From positions 1 through 15,815 of the forward strand of contig JADGIF010000175.1 in assembly GCA_018985225.1 (NCBI GenBank): DNA of 15,815 bases. Direction: 5' to 3'. Positions 7,285 to 15,815 of this stretch are shown one piece after another (the first letter of the stretch is position 1; the number at the start of each line of letters is the position of its first letter). The position numbers and the translations under genes are program-made. Below the pieces are notes generated by a model. The model saw only the letters and a program-made list of their open reading frames with translations, was not told the DNA's origin and did no database searches. Source of the DNA: Amoeboradix gromovi (Eukaryota > Sanchytriomycota > Sanchytriomycetes > Sanchytriales > Sanchytriaceae).

Positions 7285-10200
7285 ATGATATTCTTTTCAC
7301 TCAATCAAGTGCTATCTCAAATTGTAGATTCAAATGGAGCCCAATTCAACAGTTTACAACAGGCTTTATCAACTTCCACAAACAATTTAAGCTTGAAATC
7401 TAAAATCCAAGGGAATTGTGAATTTGGGGGATTATCCAAAGCTATCAATATAATTGGAAATGGCTTTAACGTAAGGTGCATCGATAACGGCTTAGTCCGA
7501 TTTAGCTCTTTGCTAAATATCTCTAATATCAGTTTTCAAGGTTTAAATCTTCAGGCTGTTGAAAGTGGAACTTTAAAAATAACAAACTCCATATTCCACG
7601 ATACAAATCAAATAAAGTGCGATGACTCATCTTATTGCGTTATGCAAGATGTTGAAATAATAGACTCGCAATTCGCAATCGAAGTATCCTTTAAAGCTAC
7701 ATTTCAAAACATTACTGAAGCCAACTCAACTACTTTAATAAGTGCAAGATACAAGTCCAGTACCTCTATCTTAAACTGGTCTAGATCAAACTCCTTGGGA
7801 AATCTGATTGAATTAAAAGATGAGTCAGTCATCAATATTTCTAATCTATCCATTTCCAAGGCTGCTTGCGAATCATCTGGAAGCTCGGCAATTATAAAAG
7901 CAAAAGACTCAAGTAAATTTGCACTCGCTGATTCAAATATAAATCACATTAATGGTAAAGATTGCTCAATAGGTGCATTTTCAATTACCTCTAGTTCATC
8001 TGGTGTTATTACTAATTCAAATTTCACTAACATTTACAGTCGACTGTTCTATTTAGATTCAAATTCTAAATTGTCTATTAAACAATCCAATTTTATATCG
8101 GTTAGAGAATCCACTAACGGTTTCATTACCTATCAAATTGGATATTCGATTATTGCCCTTTATGATGTAGCTTTCAAAAGCACAATTGGCAGATTTCATT
8201 TTTCAGACTTTTCCTCTATGCTGGTCCAAGAATCTAAATTTCTCAATATTCAGGGTATTATCACGGACAAGATCATTTTTAATTTAGCTAAAAATAGCAA
8301 GTTGGAGTTGAGGAATTCAGAAATATCCAATGCTGATTCAGATTCAGTTTTCCAGCTGACTTCTTCCTCTTCGCTGTCTGTACTCAATTCAAATTTAATT
8401 AACTTTAAATGCAATTTTAACTGCATTGATGCTTCCATGAATTCTGCGCTGTTATTCAGTTTTAACAGTATCGCTAATATACAGTTTTCCAATTGTTTTA
8501 TTGATTTAAATGGCCCATATACTCGTGTTATTACATTCATTGATAATAACTATTCTCAATTAAATGGCATATACATTATACGATTAGAGAATGTGGTGTT
8601 CAACAGTACTGCAGAGCAGATTACAGATTCCAATATCAATTCTATTTATTATTCTGATTCTTCTTCTGTGTTTATTAGTGGATCTACAGTTACAAACAAC
8701 GGAAACTTGAATTCGGTTGGCACTATGCTGAGTGCAAAACACGGAATTGCATATATATACAATTCTACAGTAAAAAATAGCAGAGCAAACATGGGTGGAG
8801 CAGTGTATGCCTTAAATTCTACCATCACTATAACAGGAACTACATTAACTGCAAACACTGCTGATGATGGTGGATCGCTGTATATATCAGACAGTGTAAT
8901 AAACCTGTCTAATACAAGCATAACCAGTAACAGCGCAATTAGAGGTGGCGCTGTGTTCTTTAACAACTCAAGCGGAGATCTGTATAAAACATCTGGTCGT
9001 ATAAAAAACTTGTATTTACTCAACAATACAGCGAAACAAGGTGATGACCAGGCTTCTGAATTCTACTATTTTAATTCTAGAGTTAACCTTGTAAACAGAG
9101 TTGCCAATGTCACAATACATATAAAAGATAGATTTAACAATAGTTTTACTTCGCAAATATGGGATACGATATATCTGTTAACAATAAATAATCGAACAGA
9201 TTTCAAGATGCAAGGGGATACTGTGAAGGCAATAGAAGGAGATTTAGTGGTGTTTGAAAACGTAAAGATAAGCAGCGACCGCACCAATGGTGTAATGGGA
9301 GTAGTGTTAATTAGCGATTTAACTACAATGATGGGTAAAGTAGTAGATACGATTAACTTTGATATAAAACAATGTGATAGTAACCAGGTGGAATTGACAA
9401 TAAGTGGATTTAAACAATGCCAAGAAAGTACTACAGTATTAATATAGAATCGTGCAGTCAAGGATGTATCAACGGAAAATGTATGGGAATCGACGTATGC
9501 GCTTGTGATGAAGGATATGAAGGGGAGGATTGTACGCTAAACAACAATCCTGATTATCTTATAATTAAAAGTGAAACTAGTTTAAATGAGTTGGCGGACA
9601 GAAGGAAACTTATAGATGCTATTAGCAAATGGAGTAACTACAACAGCATTGAATACAGGAGTACTAAAATGGAAGAGAACCACGATTTAGTAAAAGTAGC
9701 GTTAAAGATGAACAATGACTATGTAGCATACAGTGATTTAAAATCGATTTCCAAGGAGCATGAAGACAAGTACTCATTACTGAATATTAGTGACATCCAA
9801 GCATATCAAGTAAACTTAGAGAGCTTTAGAGGAGATGACGCAAAGAGTGTTTTATTTTATTTTTCTTGTTTCTTCATGGTGGTAGCTATAGCTCTGTATG
9901 CAAGTGTATTTTTAAAGATCAGTGACACAGAATTTCAAAATTCACCAAAATGGCTGTTTAACAACTACTTTTTCGCAGTATTACTTTTGCTCATAAATAT
10001 TATAATAACTAGTTTCCCATCATCTAGATTCGTATGTGTATTTCAGAAAATAACGTGGCAATTAAGCATTATAACTCTAAGTTGCACTTTAGCGCTGCAC
10101 GTTTGTGAATGGTATTGTAGACATGAAAATGTTAAAGCTTGTGAACGACAATTTTATCCACAAAATATGAAGATATACGTTATAATTGGGCTGATCGGGT

Positions 10201-10901
10201 TATTTCTTGTAACTTCTCAGGTGTTGAGCCACTCATTGTTCTTGCCTACGGTTGTTGTGTCTCAAAACAGCTTAACATGCATTCCAAACAGCGTTGAGAA
10301 AACTATATCAATATTCAGCACTTCTATTACAATAGCCATGTTACTTGTAAGTGTAGCATTTGCATACAAAAGTAGAGCATATGCTGAACCAAAGACTCTC
10401 ATGTATATAGGTGTAACTTTGCCAATATATATGATTATTTATGAAATTGAATTTACAAATGTTATAATCAACTGTATATCCAAGCAGGCTTGTTGCACAT
10501 GTATAGTGTTATCAATTCTAGCATTTTTTATGTTTAAAGTCTTCAAGGTTTACTACAAAGTGGAGACGGAGTACTCAGTGAAAAGTAAATTTAAATATGG
10601 AAACCTCGAGAAAACTAGCGTTAAGTTGACTGGAGTATTGCCTGTGAGAAAATCAAGTGGATTTTACATGTGGGAACAGACGTTAATAGAGCTAGTCGTA
10701 CCATTCAGGTATTTATGTGTCTCAGAAGGTGACAGAATGATCTTATACAAGAATTTCAGAATTATGAATTTAAACGAAAAAACAAATGAAAGATTTTGTT
10801 TTGAAATAGCGACTAACACCAAGAAGTTTGTTTGTCAGTGCGAATCCAAAGAAGAGCTAGATACTTGGATGCTAGAGTACCAGAGATTTGTCGATGACTA
10901 G
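7285..10901 (+). CDS. Receptor 2: beta-helix/EGF/class C GPCR/PH, one 20-nt intron
   Basis: Read as exons 7285-9427 and 9448-10901, this encodes 1198 residues. It is a paralogue of receptor 1 with the same order of parts: a weak signal-like start aligning with that of receptor 1, a beta-helix ectodomain (about 20-690) with N-glycosylation sites, an EGF-like module ending CACDEGYEGEDC (about 716-744), a pre-membrane segment, a 7TM bundle (about 848-1087) and a C-terminal PH domain (about 1109-1197) ending in a typical helix (KEELDTWMLEYQRF). The late ectodomain has GGAVYA, GGSLYI and GGAVFF repeats. The 7TM keeps the TM3 Cys (CVFQKITW), a loop-2 Cys (LTCIPN) and the EPKTLMYIG motif before TM6, but lacks the KxxRI motif below TM3 seen in receptor 1. 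Without splicing the frame stops at 9445-9447. A pseudogene broken there is the main alternative. Confidence 0.82.
9428..9447 (+). other. Candidate 20-nt intron in receptor 2
   Basis: The segment GTACTACAGTATTAATATAG starts GT and ends AG. Removing it joins codon AAA (Lys715) and moves the frame to that of the EGF and 7TM part. The joined protein then has Cys-x14-Cys-x4-Cys-x3-Cys, exactly the spacing of receptor 1, which has no intron here. Retention gives TAG as an in-frame stop at the last three bases. Confidence 0.75.
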
Positions 10902-10964
10902 ATTACTGGCTTTGCCTTCACATGATTTATTAAGTAAATTCCCAATACTAACTCAAAACACTAC
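10902..10964. other. Convergent 3' spacer between receptor 2 and LRR gene
   Basis: These 63 bp lie between two converging stop codons. They are AT-rich (GATTTATTAAGTAAAT) and must hold the 3' ends of both transcripts, which therefore probably overlap. No canonical AATAAA is seen within the spacer. Confidence 0.4.
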
Positions 10965-12104
10965 TTAGCTTTTCATTTCGAGATTTAAATTTTTGAAGCT
11001 TGTGGCATTCACTCCTGTATTTCTGAATTTTGTCTTATTAAATATTGTACTTAGCAGTATTGTGTCGATAACCAACTTTATTATCATTGTTACCACATAC
11101 GTTGGACTAAACGATAAGCGGAACTTCTTGGCTTGACTAAAATTCACTGTTTGATAATTTAATTTCATTTCCGAGTTGAAGTAGAACTGAGTTCCTGATT
11201 GTGCAGCTATTGGAGTAAACAAGCTGAGAGTAGAAGCTGTTGTTTTAATTACAGATTTTGATCCTTTAAAGGTTGAGGTACGCAGATTGCCAAAAACTTT
11301 CGAGGATATGGTAGGGACATAATTCTCAGACTCAGAATTTGTGCTTACTTCAGAGAAACTAATTGTGGAAATAGATTCACTTCGATTTGGCTTAGCAATG
11401 TTGGCTGGGTCGTAAATACCTTCTAAAACACATGTGGTTAATGACGCAATATTCGAACTGTTGAGAAGTGGGGTATAAGATAAATCGCAAAACTTCAGAG
11501 ATGTGGTGTCTGTGATAAGCACATCGGTGATCAAGTTGTATTTAGCATATAATCTGAAAGGCTTTGTAATGTACAAAATACCATTCAACTCGTTGTAACT
11601 CATTGTCAAAGTTGTTAAGGTAGTCGGTAACTGGTAAGGGAGTGTGCCAAACAACGAATTTTCACTTATATAAAGTTGTGTCAATCCCTCTGGCAATGTG
11701 GAAGGTATCGTACCATTTAATAAGTTGGAGTTCAAGAAGAGAAGTTTCAATGAGGAAGGAAGATTTGAAGGGATTTCACCAACTAAGCTATTTCTGCTGA
11801 AGTCTATTTTGTTGAGCAGTGAGGGTAAAGATGATCCGTTGATATAACCATTTAAAGAGAAATCTTTCCAGTTGATCTCTAACACATTGACACTGTTACA
11901 AAATACGTAAGTATTTGCACAACAGTCTGATTTCAACTGATTCATATAACTTGGATTGACGATATGCATGTTCATTCCATATGCCAGATCTATCACCTTT
12001 GGACAGTCAATTGAAACACCCATGATGACTGGCAACAGAAAAAGAATGTCCATAATGAGAAAAGACGAAACCTTCACTTTAAATGTTGGCTTCGCGTATT
12101 TCAT
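10965..12104 (-). CDS. Leucine-rich-repeat surface protein
   Basis: The product has 379 residues. The first ATG gives a basic start followed by a hydrophobic run (about 14-31, FLIMDILFLLPVIMG) that can act as a signal peptide. An internal ATG at residue 18 is an alternative start. A Cys-containing N-cap follows (Cys34, the CC pair and a further Cys). Four to five LRRs of the plant/zoosporic-fungus style lie at about 85-180, with repeated L..L.ls.N.l.G.iP units. A Ser/Thr-rich stalk follows (about 240-330). A C-terminal hydrophobic stretch (about 335-355) is interrupted by Lys and Asp, so membrane anchoring is uncertain. No kinase or other signalling domain is present. The gene is divergent from the RasGAP gene and convergent with receptor 2. 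It is likely an extracellular binding protein; the ligand is unknown. Confidence 0.8.
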   Translation of the reverse strand: MKYAKPTFKVKVSSFLIMDILFLLPVIMGVSIDCPKVIDLAYGMNMHIVNPSYMNQLKSDCCANTYVFCNSVNVLEINWKDFSLNGYINGSSLPSLLNKIDFSRNSLVGEIPSNLPSSLKLLFLNSNLLNGTIPSTLPEGLTQLYISENSLFGTLPYQLPTTLTTLTMSYNELNGILYITKPFRLYAKYNLITDVLITDTTSLKFCDLSYTPLLNSSNIASLTTCVLEGIYDPANIAKPNRSESISTISFSEVSTNSESENYVPTISSKVFGNLRTSTFKGSKSVIKTTASTLSLFTPIAAQSGTQFYFNSEMKLNYQTVNFSQAKKFRLSFSPTYVVTMIIKLVIDTILLSTIFNKTKFRNTGVNATSFKNLNLEMKS

Positions 12105-12251
12105 TGGATAATTAGTATTGCGTTGGTGATTGGATAAAATGACTTGTTAAACTTTCTAGAAACTTTTGAAGATGCCAATTCAACAAAATTACGAGGTCTT
12201 ACAAGATTTTTGGCACATTCGTTTCATATTCAGGTCAAACAAATTTCTAGA
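12105..12251. promoter_or_regulatory. Divergent promoter of LRR and RasGAP genes
   Basis: This short region separates the LRR start codon from the chosen RasGAP start. ATTGGATAA occurs twice as a direct repeat, 26 bp apart (12103-12111, overlapping the LRR start codon, and 12129-12137). The frame is open from 12153 to the chosen ATG without another ATG, so part of this may be 5' UTR or coding sequence belonging to an unseen upstream exon. Confidence 0.4.
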
Positions 12252-15200
12252 ATGGGAAAAATAAACATGGAAAAGGCTTACCTAGATTCACCAGAGCTCC
12301 GTCAACAGTTAATTGATGGCCATGATAGAATTAAACAAATTAACTCTAAAGCCTACAAGTTTTCATCATTGCTTGGTAAAATAACTAAAAATATTGAAGA
12401 GCTTGGAAACCAGTTTACAGATTTCGCGTATGAAGTAAATGAGTTACTGAACTTTGAAAAGGAGAATTTTTTTAACCTAGATGATCGTCCTGATAAACAA
12501 ACATCATCTGCATTTCAATCTTTCAAAAAATCAAGCAGAGGAACTTTGGCAGTATCAAGTGCTGACAGTTTATTGAATTCAGTCTCAAAACTAAATCAGT
12601 GTATGAAGAATGTCCAAGAGCAGCAACTTATTGTTGAAAGAATGAAAAATGATGTGTTGACTCCTTTGAATGCCTTTCACCTTCAAGTTGATCAGTTAGA
12701 CCATGTTAAATCTCAAGTAGAAATTCAAAGACTTAATTACGAAGTTCTTTTAGATAAATACTGTACCTTATCCCGTAAGAAGGACGAACGCAAATTGTTT
12801 CCAAAAGAACATCTTAGTAAGATTTCAAACGCGCAAAACGACTATTTCTGCAGTTTGATCAGTTACATGTCAAAAGTTAATATGATGAATAGGCAAGAAG
12901 GATTGTATGTTTTATCGAAATCCAATTCTTTCGTGTCATTATTTCTACAGTGGTCAACTCAGTCAACTTCAACTATATTGATTTGCCATCAGGCTGTAAA
13001 TGAAGCGCATGAACGCTGTCATCACATAGAGGCGGAAAAACCTGTCGAGGATTTAGAGCTGTTTATGAATTTGAATCTAACCAAGTTGCCCAAGTTTGAG
13101 CCGGAAGAACATGAAAACTTTCTGATCTTAAACGAGAGGGGTTACAAGCATGGCTATCTTCGGTTTAGACCGCGAGGCAGAAAAGACTGGAAAAGAAAAT
13201 ATTTTTATATCCAACGGCCTGAAGGATTACTAATGAGTGTTGAATTAAATGAAAGCGCTATTATGATAGCTGACATTAAGACTAGCATGATACAGCAATC
13301 TGATGTCGATGACAGATACAATACTTTTCAGATTGTTTGCTCACCGCATCCTACAATTTCGCTACAGGCCGAAACTGAAAAAGACCTTAATGAATGGATG
13401 AGAACTTTTAGAGCTATTCAGTTAAGTGATACTAGTGGCGATTTGAATATTGGTCACTTAAGTCAGGAGTGGTCAGCAGAAATAGATGAGCTGATGTCTC
13501 AGTCCCAAAACTCGACAACTCCAACAAACATAACAAACACACCGATGCTCATGAACAGCATATTTAAGGAAACAGAACTTTTGAGTATGAACGTAGGGTG
13601 TTGCGAGTTTAAGTCTCAAAAATGGAAAGGGAAAGCAGCAACAATTGTGGCGAGTGGGTATATGAAATTGAGTACACCACCTAGTGAAAAGAAAGAAGAG
13701 CCAGTGGCCGTATTTAAGATAACGGACATTCCGATGGAGCTTATAATACCAGTTCATCACTCATTATTTGATAGAAAACACGTACTTTGCATTAAATATA
13801 ACAATCGGATTTATTATTTGAAATGTGAAGACGCAGAAAAGTATAACAAAATGACTTACTGGCTGAAATACTTTGCATTTAAGCCAAGAAATGAACTTAT
13901 AGGAAGCGAGTTGATACCTGTACGGTATTTGCGCCATGTTTTTATAAAACTGCTAGATGGAAGATATTTCACAAACAAGAATGATTTCTATTGCACAGTG
14001 AGTGTGGATAACATACTATTGGCTAGAACCTGCTCAATAACAAACAACTCGGATTGCATCATCAGAGAAGATTTTAAATTTGAGGAATTTCCAACCTTAA
14101 ATTTTGGAATAACAATATCGGTGTACGACACCAATCCCAACAGATTTAATAAAGACCAAAGATACGGTAGGGTGTTCATAAGAGCAAACAAATTAAAGTC
14201 GGAAAAAGAACAAGAAGAATATTATCAGCTAATTAGCGGAGAGGATAAAGATGAAGATTACACCAAAGTAGGTAATATCGGTGAAATACGGATCAGATGG
14301 AAATACCAGGAAATAAAGGTGCTTCCAATTGCCAAATATTCGCAGCTACTTACTTTGATGAACTCATACGACATTGACCTTTTGAAGAACTTGTATAAGA
14401 ATGCATTTGACCTAGAGCCACTAAGCCATAACCTCTTGCAAATCTATCAGGCTCAAAATAAAGAAATCGAATGGTTCTTTTATTTGATCGAATGCGAAAC
14501 ACGACAAATCGGTAAATTTTTACTCACTTAGAATCCAACACATTATTTAGAGGAAATTCTATATTGACTAAAGCATTAGAAATATATTTGAAGCAGCTCT
14601 GTTTTGATTATCTAGATAGTTGCGTAGGTGGGTTTGTTAAAATGCTGGTAGAAAACGACATCTATTTGGAAGTCGACCCTACCAGAGTTGATAAACCAGA
14701 TACACTGCAACACAATTGGAGTCAATTAATAGGATATACAGAAACGCTGTGGATGAAATTGTTTCAAACTCGCAAAACTATACCCACCAAGCTTATTGTG
14801 GTTTTACAATTTGTGAAAGACAAGTCGACAGAGAAACTGAAGGACGAGGACTCAAAGTATTTGTCAGTAAGTGCTTTCTTCTTTCTCAGACTGATATGCC
14901 CTGCGTTACTAAGCCCAAAAGTATTTAATTTGACCAGGACTCACCCATCCCCAAATTGTCAGCGTACCTTGACATTGATAGCCAAGTCCTTGCAATCACT
15001 AGCAAACTTGAGTTTGTTGGGAATAAAAGAACAATATATGCATCCCATGAACGCTTTTATAGAGTCCAAATTTTCAGATATGAAGCAATTCCTGACTGAT
15101 ATATCCACAACACAGGGCGCTCTACGGCCTAGTACATTATATATAAATGATACAGTGCACACTTATGATCTGGAAAACCAATTAGCTCTATTTCATCATT

Positions 15201-15289
15201 TTGTGACAAATTACGAAAACAATTTGATGAACAAAGAATTATTGGTAATTTGTAGTAGTATATCGAATTTAACAGACAGTACACAGTAG
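12252..15289 (+). CDS. BAR-PH-PH-C2-RasGAP protein, one 20-nt intron
   Basis: Read as exons 12252-14511 and 14532-15289, this encodes 1005 residues. The start is the ATG just before a DSPELRQQL motif, which matches the beginning of BAR domains of the ACAP type. Domains in order: helical BAR (about 1-240), PH1 (about 296-386, YLRFRPRGRKDWKRKYFYI to the Trp of the last helix), a second, weaker PH (about 466-543), C2 (about 560-686) and RasGAP (about 700-925). The RasGAP arginine finger is Arg760 in SNTLFRGNS. The second signature is FLRLICPALLSP (871-882). It should stimulate GTP hydrolysis by a Ras-family GTPase at curved or phosphoinositide-rich membrane. Unspliced, the frame ends at 14531, before the arginine finger. 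The stop is TAG followed directly by TAA. Confidence 0.88.
14512..14531 (+). other. Candidate 20-nt intron in RasGAP gene
   Basis: The segment GTAAATTTTTACTCACTTAG starts GTAA and ends TAG. Removing it joins codon GAA (Glu754), and the frame then reads SNTLFRGNSILTKALEIYL, the conserved arginine-finger region of RasGAP domains. Neither unspliced frame alone contains the whole domain. It has the same length and phase as the intron in receptor 2. Confidence 0.85.
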
Positions 15290-15734
15290 TAAACAGAAGT
15301 TTTTCATGTTTAAAAATCCTAATGGTTTTAGGCAACAAAAAACTGTTTCAATCTTAATTGCCGAGTGATTCTTTAGAGTTTTTATTTCTTCTAAGAAACC
15401 AGACATGGTTATTTAAAATTTCTCCTTTTATTCCTGCTAAATTCCAGAGCCAAGTAACATAAAGCATATCACTGTCTTCTTTGTAAATCTTAAATAGCTT
15501 ATACGCTTAAGCTCAAACGGATTTGATATCAAACACTCTTAAACATATCTAATATAGTTCAGGCACCGGTATTACTAAAGGCGCTAGTACTGGTCGTTTA
15601 AAAGCAGGTAAAGAGTCTATGGCAGAAAGTTACATAAGCTTTAAGTACACACATCCTATTCAATCCATTCTCAGGGTATTGGAGGTGTGACAAAGCATGC
15701 TAACGGGGCTACTACCATTTGTTAGTCTCTACAG
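15290..15734. other. Region with no intact gene
   Basis: This 445-bp stretch follows the RasGAP stop. It begins with the T- and A-rich 3' flank of that gene. The rest has no intact ORF, but the minus strand shows coding-like stretches (separate entry). No RNA gene was recognised. Confidence 0.45.
15354..15699 (-). pseudogene. Possible decayed coding remnant
   Basis: One minus-strand frame (15629 down to 15354) covers 92 codons. It consists of a 26-codon stretch (LSAIDSLPAFKRPVLAP...), three internal stops (TAG, TGA, TAA) and a final 50-codon stretch containing YKLFKIYKEDSDMLYVTWLW. Another frame (15699-15598) is open for 33 codons (HALSHLQYPENGLNRM...). The amino-acid make-up is protein-like and the internal stops are one C-to-T change from sense codons. 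No family could be named. It lies next to the end of a repeat element and may be a mobile-element relic or a decayed host gene, or it may be chance. Confidence 0.22.
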
Positions 15735-15815
15735 GGGACACCAAATATAAAAACTAGACTAACTCGTTTTTAAAGGTGTACCATACGGAGGAAATACTAT
15801 CATTAATAAAAGATC
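15735..15815 (+). mobile_element. End of a second copy of the TIR element, truncated by window
   Basis: The 81 bp match the reverse complement of 2126-2206 with a few substitutions and a 3-bp deletion after the shared TTTTTAAA. They include the full 29-bp inverted repeat at 15735-15763. The element would continue past the right edge of the window. Confidence 0.8.

Noticed and set aside
9380-9447. Longer introns in receptor 2 (68 nt from 9380, 44 nt from 9404) ending at the same TAG
   Set aside because: Both restore the frame, but each removes the first part of the Cys-x14-Cys region that aligns residue for residue with receptor 1. Only the 20-nt choice keeps that spacing.
9417-9447. Receptor 2 as two separate genes or a simple frameshift pseudogene
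   Set aside because: The downstream part lacks a signal peptide and begins within the EGF region. A simple one-base shift leaves extra residues between conserved cysteines. The same 20-nt solution works in a second gene.
8649-9461. Antisense ORFs under the receptor genes (for example 8649-9026 and 9066-9461 minus)
   Set aside because: They are shadows of the repetitive beta-helix coding strand, with no independent motifs or starts.
12172-12251. An upstream RasGAP start at 12172 with a 17-nt intron (12234-12250, GTC...TAG)
   Set aside because: It is in frame and possible, but the peptide it adds has no recognisable homology, the length differs from the other two introns, and the BAR domain starts well at 12252.
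15598-15699. Tyrosine-recombinase-like reading of the NGLNRMCVLKAYVT peptide
   Set aside because: A vague resemblance to the region before the catalytic HxxR motif, but no catalytic residues could be placed, so no family is claimed.

Overview
The window is AT-rich nuclear DNA of a microbial eukaryote. Genes are compact, mostly intronless and closely packed on both strands. The gene content is eukaryotic: a class II phosphatidylserine decarboxylase, a BAR-PH-PH-C2-RasGAP protein, class C seven-transmembrane receptors and a leucine-rich-repeat surface protein. The LRR style and overall mix fit an early-diverging (zoosporic or Cryptomycota-like) fungus best, but I cannot place the organism from sequence alone.

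Layout. 1-715: no supported gene. 716-1765 (-): phosphatidylserine decarboxylase. 1759-2206: a 448-bp element with 29-bp terminal inverted repeats, whose left end overlaps the 5' end of the decarboxylase ORF. 2472-3140 (-): secreted CAP/SCP protein. 3314-7093 (-) and 7285-10901 (+): a divergent pair of paralogous receptors, each with a right-handed beta-helix ectodomain, an EGF-like module, a class C-type 7TM bundle and a cytosolic PH-like tail. 10965-12104 (-): secreted or membrane-anchored LRR protein. 12252-15289 (+): BAR-PH-PH-C2-RasGAP. 15290-15734: no intact gene, with possible decayed coding sequence on the minus strand. 15735-15815: the end of a second copy of the inverted-repeat element, cut by the window edge.

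The strongest signal is a pair of candidate introns of exactly 20 nt (9428-9447 and 14512-14531). Two genes look frame-broken. In each, removing one GT...TAG segment of 20 nt restores both the frame and a recognised protein: the cysteine spacing of the EGF region in receptor 2, and the arginine-finger loop of the RasGAP domain. Both introns are phase 1, so the TAG of the 3' splice site is also the in-frame stop when the intron is retained.

The genes read loosely as a surface-sensing neighbourhood: two beta-helix receptors, an LRR surface protein, a secreted CAP protein and a membrane-binding Ras regulator. A functional link between them is inference from proximity only. The divergent promoters (receptor 1/receptor 2 and LRR/RasGAP) could allow co-regulation.
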